NCBI RefSeq assembly: GCF_009695745.1 | Contig: NZ_VUNH01000002.1 | Location: forward strand, 233,036 to 297,035 | Length of the DNA stretch: 64,000 bases | Origin: Pyramidobacter porci | GTDB taxonomy: Bacteria; Synergistota; Synergistia; Synergistales; Dethiosulfovibrionaceae | Direction of reading: 5' to 3' | Shown: positions 26,804 through 34,085 of the stretch, piece after piece | Layout: every line of letters starts with the position of its first letter | Position numbering within the stretch: the stretch's first letter is position 1 | Notes under the pieces: generated by a model | The model's database searches: none | What the model saw: only the letters and a program-made list of their open reading frames with translations | What the model was told of the DNA's origin: nothing | Made by a program: the position numbers and the translations under genes

Positions 26804-27889
26804 TCATTGCAGCCACGCGCCCACGCCCTGCGCCTCGATTTGCTTTTGGGAGGGCAGGCCGTTCACCGCCAGCGGCGCGCCGGTCAGTTCGGGAAACTTT
26901 TCGAACCAGACCCGCAACACCTCCATCATGATGCCGACGCGCTCTTCGATTGGATGTCTGGCGTCGCGAAGCGGATCGGCGCCGACCGCATGCTCGTTCA
27001 TCGCCGGATTGGGCGTTTCGCTGAGAAACGGGACGCAGGGAGTCCCTTCGCCGATTTCGTAGTGGGAGATGCCCCGAAAGCCGGGGACGGATTGTTCGGG
27101 CTTGAGAGAAACGCCTCGCTCTTCGAGCTCCAGGATCATCTCGATGCATGGCTCGAGGTATTTCGGATGAGTGATCAGAGAGTAGGAGAGCGAGCCGCCG
27201 GGATGTTTTTTGCCGTCGCGGGGATCGAACACTTCCTCCGGCGCGGTCGCTTCGTGCATGTCCAGACAGGAGGCGGGTTTTTCGCGGCGGATCAGCTCCA
27301 TGACGCCGAACGTCACCATCTGCGCAGGCGTTCCGTCGGCGAGGCCGGGATAATTGCGGTTGACGTTGCGCCATTCGGAGCCGTCTTTGTGAACGTAACC
27401 GAGCGGGTGAAGGAAATGTTCGGGATCGCTCTCGCCTTTTTTCAGCGGTATGCGCCGGTCGCCGTAATACAGCCAGCGCCTGCCTTGGCGGCTTTCGAAC
27501 GGCAGCTGATGGGGGACTTGCCCGAGCGCATCCGGCACCGACATGCCGGCGGCGTTCAGGCAGGGGATGACGAACAGTTTGCCCTGCTCAACTTCCGCGT
27601 TTTCGAGAAGAACTTCCGCCGTCAGCACGCCGCCGATCTCACGCGGATGCGCCCCCGCCAGGATCAGCGCCGTCGCGCCCGGCTTCTTGCCCTCCATCAC
27701 GTAGACCGCCGTGTCGTAATCGGTGCCTCTGAGATTGGGATTGTAGTCGGAAAGCCATTTGATTCCGGTCACGCCGTATCCCGGCCGCACGTCCAGCCGA
27801 AAAGCCGCCCGCGCCGCGACGCTCCCCAGCGCAAGAACCGCCAGTATTCCCGCGCCCGCCGCGATTTTTCGAAAACGCCCGTACGTCAT
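26804..27889 (-). CDS. Succinylglutamate desuccinylase/aspartoacylase family protein, membrane-anchored or exported
   Basis: A 361-residue zinc hydrolase of the M14-like AstE/AspA superfamily. A signal or anchor segment (AAGAGILAVLALGSVAARAAF) is followed by the zinc motif GAHPRE (H81, E84), GKLFVIPCLNAAG, and DMHEAT carrying the third ligand. The usual substrate is an N-acyl amino acid, but an exported form suggests peptide or cell-wall substrates. AGGAGG lies 6 bases before the ATG at 27889. A second, broken relative lies at 57986-58932. Confidence 0.8.
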   Translation of the reverse strand: MTYGRFRKIAAGAGILAVLALGSVAARAAFRLDVRPGYGVTGIKWLSDYNPNLRGTDYDTAVYVMEGKKPGATALILAGAHPREIGGVLTAEVLLENAEVEQGKLFVIPCLNAAGMSVPDALGQVPHQLPFESRQGRRWLYYGDRRIPLKKGESDPEHFLHPLGYVHKDGSEWRNVNRNYPGLADGTPAQMVTFGVMELIRREKPASCLDMHEATAPEEVFDPRDGKKHPGGSLSYSLITHPKYLEPCIEMILELEERGVSLKPEQSVPGFRGISHYEIGEGTPCVPFLSETPNPAMNEHAVGADPLRDARHPIEERVGIMMEVLRVWFEKFPELTGAPLAVNGLPSQKQIEAQGVGAWLQ

Positions 27890-28011
27890 TTTATCCTCCT
27901 CCGCGCGGATTCCGCCGCGCCGTGATTCTTCCAAAGACATTATACCAATGTGGCGATTTTTTTACGCGAATGATGATAAAATAAGAGCATCTTCGAAAAT
28001 GGAGGTGTCAC

Positions 28012-28695
28012 ATGAAAAAATTTCTCGGTGCAGTTTTATTCTTGGTGATTTCGTGCTGTGCGGTCGCTCAGGCGAAAGATTATCACGTGGCGGCGCGAGT
28101 GAAGGAAGCGCAGGCGGCCGTGGAGAAAATGATCCGCTCCAAGTCGGCGGCCGGACTGGCACAGTCGGTCAAGGAAGGCGTCGGCGTGGCCATTTTCCCC
28201 AACGTTGTCAAGGCGGGGCTCATCGTCGGCGGCCGTTACGGCGAGGGGTTGATGCTGCGCCATGATCCCAAGACGGGGCAATGGTACGGGCCGGCGTTTT
28301 TCAGCATCAGCGGCGGTTCGTTCGGGCTGCAGATCGGCGCCTCCTCGACGGCGCTGGTTTTGACCGTCAACAACGAAAAGGGCATGAAGGCGTTCCGCGG
28401 CGGCACCTTCACGCTGGGCGCCGATGTCGCCGCCGTGGCCGGCCCGAGCGGGCGCAACTCCTACGTCGGCACCAACATCAACGCCGACGCGCCGATCTTC
28501 AGCTACTCGATCACCAAAGGCGTATTCGCCGGCGTGGCCCTCGACGGCTCGGTCATCAGCGAACTGCCCCGCGTCAACGACGCCTGCTGGGGCAAACACC
28601 TGAACAACGTCCAGATCTTCCACCGCAAACCGGCGCGCAAGGACGTGCAGGCGCTGATCAGAAAACTCAACCAGCTCGTTTCGCTGGCGAAGTAA
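28012..28695 (+). CDS. SYLF (YSC84-like) domain exported protein
   Basis: A 227-residue protein with a signal peptide (KKFLGAVLFLVISCCAVAQA) and a SYLF/Ysc84 domain, a lipid-binding fold. Visible family features: GVAIFPNVVKAGLIVGGRYGEGLM, then WYGPAFFSISGGSFGLQIG and SYVGTNINADAPIFSYSITKGVFAGVALDGS. In eukaryotes the domain binds phosphoinositides; the bacterial role is unknown. GGAGG precedes the ATG. It is monocistronic with its own terminator. Confidence 0.9.
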   Translation: MKKFLGAVLFLVISCCAVAQAKDYHVAARVKEAQAAVEKMIRSKSAAGLAQSVKEGVGVAIFPNVVKAGLIVGGRYGEGLMLRHDPKTGQWYGPAFFSISGGSFGLQIGASSTALVLTVNNEKGMKAFRGGTFTLGADVAAVAGPSGRNSYVGTNINADAPIFSYSITKGVFAGVALDGSVISELPRVNDACWGKHLNNVQIFHRKPARKDVQALIRKLNQLVSLAK

Positions 28696-28721
28696 CCCCC
28701 CGTTCTTTCGCTCCGTAAACG

Positions 28722-28761
28722 AAAAAGCGCAGACCCTTGATCCCAAAGGTCTGCGCTTTTT
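28722..28761. terminator. Terminator after the SYLF gene
   Basis: AAAAAGCGCAGACC (from 28722) pairs with GGTCTGCGCTTTTT (28748-28761), ending in a T run. Confidence 0.9.
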
Positions 28762-28781
28762 GTTTTCCGAGGCAAAAAATA

Positions 28782-28802
28782 GAGCCGGCTCCCGGATTCG
28801 GA
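28782..28802 (-). repeat. Duplicated tRNA-Thr 3' end (att-like site, left)
   Basis: Twenty of 21 bases match the 3' end of the tRNA-Thr(GGT) gene at 30781-30801, and both copies are followed leftward by ATTTTTT. The rest of the tRNA is missing here. This is the usual scar of site-specific integration into a tRNA gene. Confidence 0.7.
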
Positions 28803-28873
28803 TATGCAGCTATTATAGTCATGCGTACGTTCTTAAGTGCCATTGAACGCACCATGTAGCACACAGAGTAGCT

Positions 28874-29362
28874 TTATTTAGAATCCATTGTTTTTGTTTT
28901 ATGCTGCTTTTTGGTAGAAGGCATCAAAGCAAAGGTAACTGTTGGCAACAGAATAGGCCCTTTCAGCGCCAGAGCAGTTAAAGAGCGCAAGTACTCTCGT
29001 GCGGTTGTGTATAACAATGAACACCCATTAAGAAGAATATTATCTTGAAGTTGGGCTGCATCTAGGACGCCTTCAGGGATGTTACATTTTAATACACCGA
29101 GCAAAGAAAGATCCCAATGATAAGCATATTTTTTTTGCGCATTTCTTTTTATCCCAAGATGCATCTCAATCTGCCAGATTGATGGGTTTTCGTCGCTTCG
29201 TTGAGTACTAGTATCGCGTAAAAGGTCATTCCGATCAATCTGGATTGCTCTTTCATTAAGATGTTCCAAATCGACTTTGAAAGAAACGCCAGACACGGCG
29301 TATCCAATTAGATCTACAGCTGGAAATTTTGATACCGCTTTTTTTATGCGACGTTCTGCCAT
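28874..29362 (-). CDS. SecB-like chaperone of a toxin-antitoxin-chaperone module
   Basis: A 162-residue SecB-fold protein. The C-terminal half has the SecB pattern, NGCSLLYTTAREYLRSLTALALKGPILLPTVTFALM, and the N-terminal VDLIGYAVSGVSFKVDLEHL fits the first strands. Its start lies inside the antitoxin gene (19-base overlap) with AAAGGA just upstream, so it is translationally coupled to HicB. In the mycobacterial HigBA-Rv1957 case such a chaperone protects an unstable antitoxin; that role is inferred here from gene order. It is AT-rich compared with neighbouring genes. Confidence 0.78.
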   Translation of the reverse strand: MAERRIKKAVSKFPAVDLIGYAVSGVSFKVDLEHLNERAIQIDRNDLLRDTSTQRSDENPSIWQIEMHLGIKRNAQKKYAYHWDLSLLGVLKCNIPEGVLDAAQLQDNILLNGCSLLYTTAREYLRSLTALALKGPILLPTVTFALMPSTKKQHKTKTMDSK

Positions 29363-29856
29363 TGTATAGGTCCTTTTTCTTCAACAGAAATTTCTTGCCT
29401 CATAACTGGAGATTTCTTATTAGGCGTTGTGTATTTTTGCATACTACAAGAGTAAGGCGCCTGTTCATTAAAACATTTTACGAGCCACTCAACCGAAGTA
29501 TATGCTTCTAACGCTTGTGAAATATAATGATTGAGGCTGGTGTTATTCTGTTTGGCCTGAGAAACCAGCTTTTTATGCAGATCGGGAGAGATGCGCAGCG
29601 CGATTTTGCCGCTGTAACGCTTTATGGAATCTGGCTCAGGAACCTCTTGCCCTCGTGCGAGCCACAGACCAATTATCTCTTTCTGCACTTCTTTAAGCAT
29701 CGCCCAAGCGTCATCGAGTGTTTCTCCATCTCCTTGGACAACAAAGCTCCCTAACTCGGGCATGAACATTCTGAAACCACCGCCATCGGCAGGTCGCAAT
29801 TTTTCAGTTTCGATCTTATAGGGCAAACTCATATAATATTCGATATCTTTAACCAT
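29344..29856 (-). CDS. hicB: HicB family antitoxin with ribbon-helix-helix domain and C-terminal tail
   Basis: A 170-residue antitoxin. Residues 5-76 form the HicB partial RNase-H-like domain (YYMSLPYKIE, FMPELGSFVVQGDGETLDDAW, then EVPEP); residues about 83-120 are a ribbon-helix-helix DNA-binding domain (KIALRISPDLHKKLVSQAKQNNTSLNHYISQALEAY). A further tail of about 50 residues (121-170) is not part of ordinary HicB proteins and may be a chaperone-addiction segment. It starts 20 bases after the HicA stop and overlaps the SecB-like gene. It should neutralise HicA and repress the promoter. Confidence 0.88.
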   Translation of the reverse strand: MVKDIEYYMSLPYKIETEKLRPADGGGFRMFMPELGSFVVQGDGETLDDAWAMLKEVQKEIIGLWLARGQEVPEPDSIKRYSGKIALRISPDLHKKLVSQAKQNNTSLNHYISQALEAYTSVEWLVKCFNEQAPYSCSMQKYTTPNKKSPVMRQEISVEEKGPIQWQNVA

Positions 29857-29876
29857 AACCTTTTCCCCCTCACCCT

Positions 29877-30176
29877 TTATTGATTTTGCGACACGATCTC
29901 AATGGCATAAAGAATAATACGTAGATATTTCCCTTTGACTTTTTGGCCGCCTTTGATAGGGAACGTAAGTTGTCCATATGGTCCAAAGGCTTCTCTCAAG
30001 TCAACGTTTTTGTTTTTATCATACGCTTCTTGTAGCTTAGGATGATCGTATGTGCAATGAGATCCTGACCGAGTAGCGAGTACAAAACTGTATTGTTTTA
30101 AGACAGCCTCAACAGTAGCAATCCTTTCGTCTACTGCCTTTTCCCATTGCTGCAATATCTTTTCGCGCTTTGTCAT
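29877..30176 (-). CDS. hicA: HicA family toxin (mRNA interferase)
   Basis: A 99-residue toxin of the HicA double-stranded-RNA-binding-like fold that cuts mRNA. The catalytic histidine is H40 in ATRSGSHCTYDHP, followed by LTFPIKGGQKVKGKYLRIIL, the family's typical end. It is somewhat longer than the usual 60-80 residues, with a helical N-terminal extension. AGGAGT precedes the ATG. It is the first gene of the module; promoter and palindromic operator lie just upstream. Confidence 0.85.
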   Translation of the reverse strand: MTKREKILQQWEKAVDERIATVEAVLKQYSFVLATRSGSHCTYDHPKLQEAYDKNKNVDLREAFGPYGQLTFPIKGGQKVKGKYLRIILYAIEIVSQNQ

Positions 30177-30193
30177 AATCAGACTCCTGATGA

Positions 30194-30207
30194 TATCACA
30201 TATGATA
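30194..30207. promoter_or_regulatory. Candidate HicB operator
   Basis: TATCACATATGATA has 5-bp inverted arms (TATCA/TGATA) 18 bases upstream of hicA, a fitting site for the ribbon-helix-helix domain of HicB. Confidence 0.5.
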
Positions 30208-30277
30208 GCAAATTTTTGCCGTTTAGGGAACTGTCTTCATAGTTTCTCATTGATTTATAATTCCCCTCTTCTTGCCC

Positions 30278-30562
30278 TTAACTCACAACCTTCGAGCGGG
30301 GAAGGCTCTCAACGACAGGACCGATGATGAAAAAACGTTTGTCTCTGATCATCTGGGGCGATACGGATTGCCGTCCCTTGTCGTGTTTCAGCTGATAGCC
30401 ACTGCCTTCGACTGACGTGACGTGGCAGACAAGATCGTGTCCGTCGAGACAGACCAGGTATATTCTATCCGATACAAAACTAGCCGCCGGATCAAGCAGA
30501 ATATCGCCGTCGGCGGCGTGCCGTCGGCCTTCTTTTTCTTCCCCGTTCGATCGAGCATTTTC
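30278..30562 (-). pseudogene. S24/LexA-like phage repressor, C-terminal relic
   Basis: A leftward frame without a start reads GDILLDPAASFVSDRIYLV, then CLDGHDLVCHVTSVEGSGYQLK and RFFIIGPVVESLPRS to a stop at 30278. This follows the C-terminal peptidase-like domain of LexA/CI-type repressors (GD-xLxVD, then an II(G)xVV ending). The helix-turn-helix half and most of the Ser-Lys dyad region are missing. It sits between the TA module and the tRNA, so it is probably the remains of the integrating element. Confidence 0.6.
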
Positions 30563-30571
30563 AACGTTTCC

Positions 30572-30628
30572 GTTTTAAGTCACCGATTTTAGCGGTGACT
30601 CGAAACGGTAAGGCAGTTTTAAGTCACC
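30572..30628. repeat. Direct repeat of GTTTTAAGTCACC
   Basis: GTTTTAAGTCACC occurs at 30572-30584 and 30616-30628; between them GTCACCG/CGGTGAC (30579-30585 and 30593-30599) forms a small hairpin. It is adjacent to the repressor relic and may be an old operator region. Confidence 0.5.
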
Positions 30629-30778
30629 ACTTTGCGTCACCGATCGAGCATAACAACAACCAATGACACCTAACGACTTTAAACGAATTATAACAAACAG
30701 AGACGTTGCGGCGCAACGTCTCTGATCTTTAATCTTCGCTGAAAAACCTTGCTTGTCAACGGCAAAAAGATAAAAAAA

Positions 30779-30853
30779 TGGAGCCGACTCCCGGATTCGG
30801 ACCGGGGACCCCATCCTTACCATGGATGTGCTCTACCTGCTGAGCTAAGTCGG
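30779..30853 (-). tRNA. tRNA-Thr (GGT)
   Basis: The cloverleaf is complete: acceptor GCCGACT/AGTCGGC, D arm TAGCTCAGCAGGTAGAGCA, anticodon stem CATCC/GGATG with loop ATGGTAA (anticodon GGT), T arm with GGTCCGAATCC, discriminator T and encoded CCA. Its 3' end borders the island and is duplicated at 28782-28802. Confidence 0.95.
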
Positions 30854-30863
30854 CTTGAAAAAA

Positions 30864-30950
30864 ATGGTGGTAGCGGGTGGATTTGAACCACCGTAGGCTC
30901 TCGCCGTCAGATTTACAGTCTGATGCCATTGACCACTCGGCCACACTACC
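30864..30950 (-). tRNA. tRNA-Tyr (GTA)
   Basis: A class II tRNA with long variable arm: acceptor GGTAGTG/CGCTACC, anticodon loop CTGTAAA (anticodon GTA), T arm GGTTCAAATCC, encoded CCA. It is 10 bases upstream of tRNA-Thr(GGT) in the same leftward transcript. Confidence 0.96.
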
Positions 30951-30975
30951 ACGTCGATATGAAGTTGTCGAAAAC

Positions 30976-31051
30976 TGGAGCCGGCGATCAGACTCGGACT
31001 GATGACCTGCTGATTACAAGTCAGCTGCTCTACCAACTGAGCTACGCCGGC
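30976..31051 (-). tRNA. tRNA-Thr (TGT)
   Basis: Acceptor GCCGGCG/CGCCGGC, D arm TAGCTCAGTTGGTAGAGCA, anticodon loop CTTGTAA (anticodon TGT), T arm with GTCCGAGTC, encoded CCA. First of three tRNAs in the transcript. Confidence 0.95.
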
Positions 31052-31064
31052 CTGACAGGAAGAC

Positions 31065-31092
31065 ATTATAAAGGGTTTTCGTCAAAAGTCAA
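31065..31092 (-). promoter_or_regulatory. Promoter of the tRNA operon
   Basis: On the minus strand TTGACT (31087-31092), 16-base spacer, TATAAT (31065-31070), just upstream of tRNA-Thr(TGT). Confidence 0.75.
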
Positions 31093-31255
31093 CGGGCAAA
31101 TGCAAATTTCTTCGTTCGCGGCGCGCGACTCGGGAGAACAATTTCCATCCTGTGTCGTCCCTTCGACGAGCTTTCGGCGGGCGAAGGAATCGCGAAAAAG
31201 CCGCGGCGAAGCGGCCGCTTTCTCGATGAAAACGACCGCTTCGCCGACGCACTTT

Positions 31256-32662
31256 TCAATTTTTCGCGCCGTGCCGTCCTTCCGCCGCAAGCGAAGCGCC
31301 GTCGGGCAGCTTGAAGCGTTCCGAGAGGCCGAGCGCGTAGTCGAGATCGGCGCGGCTGCTGTTCATGTCGTACACGGCGTCGACAAGCTGGGTGCGGGCG
31401 TTGGTCAGGGCGGTGCGGGCGTCGAGCACGTCGAGGTTGGTGCCGACGCTGGACTTGTAGCGCAGCAGGGCCATGCGGTAATCTTCCTGAGCGCTGGCGA
31501 CCTGGCGCGAAGCCACGTCGAGGCGCTGGCGCGCCGATTCGAAGTTCAGCTGCGCGGACGAGACTTCCAGCGCGACCTGCCGTTTCACGTCTTCGATCTG
31601 GGCGAGCAGCTCCTGCGCCCGCGCCTTGTATTCCTTGACCTGGGCGCGGGCTTTGCCGCCGTCGAAAAAGTCCCATCTCAGGCTGAGCGACAGCTTCCAC
31701 GTGTCCAGCTCGTCGGGCCAGAAATCGCGTCCTTGAGCGAATGCTTCACCGCCGGCGACGATCTTCGGTCCGTTGGACGCCCGGGCGGCGGCCGCGACGG
31801 CCAGTGCGGCGCGGCGGGAGAAATCGAGCGCCTTCAGTTCGGGACGCAGGGCGTAAAGGCTGGTTTCGTCCCAGCGGGGCGCGTCTTCCGGCGCCGCGTT
31901 CCGGTTCGGCTCCGGCAGATCGAATTGCGAGCGCAGCTCGACGCCGACGGCGCGCTCGAGCGCGCGCCAGCGCACGTCAACGGCGTTTTTGGCGGAGATC
32001 ACGTTCAGCTCGCCGTTGGAGACGTCGACTTCCACGCGCAGCACTTCGTCCTGAGCGACGACGCCGTACTTGAAAAAGTTCCTGACCTGCACCAGGTGCT
32101 CTTTGGAGAGGTCGAGCACCTCTTCGGCCACGGCCAGCTTGGCGCGGGCGCGCTGCAGGTTGTAATAGGAAACGAGCACGGCGTTTTCCACGGCTTGGCC
32201 GGTGCGGACTTCGCGGGTCTGGATGCCGCGGAAGGCCATCGTGCGCGCGGCGATCGTGTTTTCGACGGCGCCGCTGCTGAAAATCAGCCACTGCACGCCG
32301 AGCGCGGCCTGATAGGCCTCTTCGAAGGAGTTGAGGGCGTAACCTATCGGGATGCCATGACCGGGTTCCCCTTGGTAGGCCGGTATCGCTCCCTCTTCGC
32401 CCTGCCACGCCCCGGCGAGCGCGGCGTACAGCTTGGGCAGTTTGTCGGCGCGCGCCTGGGCGATCTGCTGCCGGGCCTGTTCGATGCGGGCCTCGGCGGC
32501 CGCCAGCGAAGGATTGTTCGCGCAGGCCAGTTCAAGGGCCGTTTCCGTCGTCAGCACAGGGCGTCCGGAGCGTTTTTCGCCGCGGGCGTTTTTCGCCGCG
32601 GCCGGAACGGCGAGCGCGGCGGCCAGCAGAAGAACGGCGATCGTTTTTTTGTACACGGGCAT
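31256..32662 (-). CDS. TolC family outer membrane efflux protein
   Basis: A 468-residue outer membrane factor with a signal peptide (KKTIAVLLLAAALAVPAAAK) and two helical-hairpin repeats typical of TolC: an N-terminal TALELACANNPSLAAAEARIEQARQQI and a C-terminal DYRMALLRYKSSVGTNLDVLDARTALTNAR. Long coiled regions carry few hydrophobic stretches. GGAGG is close to the ATG at 32662; a GTG two codons later has the better spacing and may be the true start. No inner-membrane pump gene is adjacent. Confidence 0.9.
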   Translation of the reverse strand: MPVYKKTIAVLLLAAALAVPAAAKNARGEKRSGRPVLTTETALELACANNPSLAAAEARIEQARQQIAQARADKLPKLYAALAGAWQGEEGAIPAYQGEPGHGIPIGYALNSFEEAYQAALGVQWLIFSSGAVENTIAARTMAFRGIQTREVRTGQAVENAVLVSYYNLQRARAKLAVAEEVLDLSKEHLVQVRNFFKYGVVAQDEVLRVEVDVSNGELNVISAKNAVDVRWRALERAVGVELRSQFDLPEPNRNAAPEDAPRWDETSLYALRPELKALDFSRRAALAVAAAARASNGPKIVAGGEAFAQGRDFWPDELDTWKLSLSLRWDFFDGGKARAQVKEYKARAQELLAQIEDVKRQVALEVSSAQLNFESARQRLDVASRQVASAQEDYRMALLRYKSSVGTNLDVLDARTALTNARTQLVDAVYDMNSSRADLDYALGLSERFKLPDGASLAAEGRHGAKN

Positions 32663-32778
32663 CAGCCTCCTGTTCGGTCGGGCCTTTTTCGCGCCCGACA
32701 GAGAATGCGTCGCCGCCATTATACATAAATTTGCGAGAATCAAGAAGCCACAACGGCGACTTTGTCCAGTTCACGCGG

Positions 32779-32812
32779 AAAAAGACGCCCTGCCGCTGTG
32801 CGCGGGGGCGTC
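32779..32812 (-). terminator. Terminator after the thioredoxin-like gene
   Basis: On the minus strand GACGCCC (32806-32812) pairs with GGGCGTC (32784-32790) and is followed by TTTTT. Confidence 0.7.
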
Positions 32813-32831
32813 TGCGTGCGGTTTTTTTCCG

Positions 32832-33092
32832 CTATGCCAGAGCGGTCTTGAAAACCTTTTCCACGTCGGCCTTCTCCGCATGGCCTTCGTGAACTTTCTC
32901 GCCGTCCACGAAAAAGGTGGGCACGTAATAGTAATCGTATTTCGCGGCGACGTCGGGCTGTTTCTTCTCGTCGACCATCTCGAAGGGGACGGCGGCGTAC
33001 TCGGGGTGTTCGGCCTTCAGCTCGTCGAGGCACTTGCGGGCCAGCTTGCAGTGAGGGCAGCTTTCGAACATGAACATGGTGATCTTTTTCAT
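32832..33092 (-). CDS. Glutaredoxin/thioredoxin-like protein
   Basis: An 86-residue single-domain thiol-disulfide protein. The active-site motif C-P-H-C is at residues 12-15 (FESCPHCKLARKCL), with the conserved cis-proline in YVPTFFVDG (about 57) and a GHAEKADVEKVF closing helix. No signal peptide is present, so it is cytoplasmic. AAGGAG precedes the ATG. The small size and CPHC suggest a glutaredoxin-like reductase. Confidence 0.88.
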   Translation of the reverse strand: MKKITMFMFESCPHCKLARKCLDELKAEHPEYAAVPFEMVDEKKQPDVAAKYDYYYVPTFFVDGEKVHEGHAEKADVEKVFKTALA

Positions 33093-33132
33093 TGTGCGTT
33101 TCTCCTTAGAAAATGAGCATTTTACATGAAGC

Positions 33133-34023
33133 CTAAAACTCGTACAGAACTTCCACGCCCTTGGGCATTTTCGAAGCGTCCAGCAGCGGCAGAGGATCCA
33201 GCGCCGCGCCGCCGCTGAAAAGGCCGAGATGGAGGTGCGGCCCGGTGACGCGCCCCGTCGCGCCGGAAAGGGCGATCGAGTCGCCGGCTTTCACTTTTTG
33301 CCCGGGGCCGACGAGGATCTTCGACAGATGGAAATAAACGGACAACACGCCGCCGCCGTGATCCACGTAGACGGCGCCGCCGGAAAAATAATGAAAACCT
33401 TCGAGCACAACCGTGCCGTCGGCGATCGCCCTGACCGGCGTGCCGACGGCGGCGCGCAGGTCGAGGCCGCCATGGCCGCTGCGGGGCACGCCGTTGTAGA
33501 CGCGGAAGCCGCCGAAATAAGCGGTGGGGATCCCCGGCACGGGGCGCACGTACCGGCGCGGCAGCACGCCGCCTTTGCTGCGCGTCGCCAGCGCTTTTCG
33601 CACGAGCTGGCGCTCTTTGGCGATGCGGTTCAATTCCGACTGAGGCGGAGTGACCATTTTCGGCGCGACCGTGAGCACCTGTCTGGGATAACTGTGGCCG
33701 ACCGCTTTGATTTTTCGTTCGCCCCGGACCCGGCCTTTGGCTCCGCAGCTGAACTCGACCCGGATGGGCAGCGTCGAGCCGGCCAGTTTGGCGTCGTTGG
33801 GCACGCCGAGGATCGTGCGCACGGCGTTGCGGCGCGGCGTGAGGACAAACGTCTGCCCGCGCCACTTCACCGTGACGTCGCCGATCGTTTCGTTGACGCG
33901 CAGCTCCAGAAAAAAAGGCTGGCCGATCGGCGCCTCTTCCGGCACGGTCAGACGCATGCGCGCGGCAAACGCGGCCGGCATGAATGCGAACGTCAGCAGC
34001 AACGCCAGGACAAATTTCTTCAC
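33133..34023 (-). CDS. M23 family peptidoglycan metallopeptidase, exported
   Basis: A 296-residue protein with a signal peptide (KKFVLALLLTFAFMPAAFA), a beta-rich N-terminal region, and a C-terminal LytM/M23 domain (about 170-290). Zinc motifs are SGHGGLDLRAAVGTPV (H-x3-D), and GPHLHLGLF (H-x-H); YVDHGGGVLSVYFHL is the strand between. It probably cuts peptide crosslinks in peptidoglycan. The start is a GTG at 34023 with AGAGGTG upstream; no ATG fits the signal peptide. It is downstream of the acyl-CoA ligase, 62 bases away. Confidence 0.88.
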   Translation of the reverse strand: MKKFVLALLLTFAFMPAAFAARMRLTVPEEAPIGQPFFLELRVNETIGDVTVKWRGQTFVLTPRRNAVRTILGVPNDAKLAGSTLPIRVEFSCGAKGRVRGERKIKAVGHSYPRQVLTVAPKMVTPPQSELNRIAKERQLVRKALATRSKGGVLPRRYVRPVPGIPTAYFGGFRVYNGVPRSGHGGLDLRAAVGTPVRAIADGTVVLEGFHYFSGGAVYVDHGGGVLSVYFHLSKILVGPGQKVKAGDSIALSGATGRVTGPHLHLGLFSGGAALDPLPLLDASKMPKGVEVLYEF

Positions 34024-34085
34024 TTCTTTTCTCACCTCTGAAAAAAATCTGACCGGGCGGCAAAACGTTTTGGGCCGGACACGCG

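Noticed and set aside
30541..30660. CRISPR-like array from the GTTTTAAGTCACC repeats
   Set aside because: Only two copies, 13 bp long, with no further repeats, spacers or cas genes.
30923..32728. 601-codon plus-strand open frame
   Set aside because: Runs over tRNA genes and antisense to the TolC-like gene.
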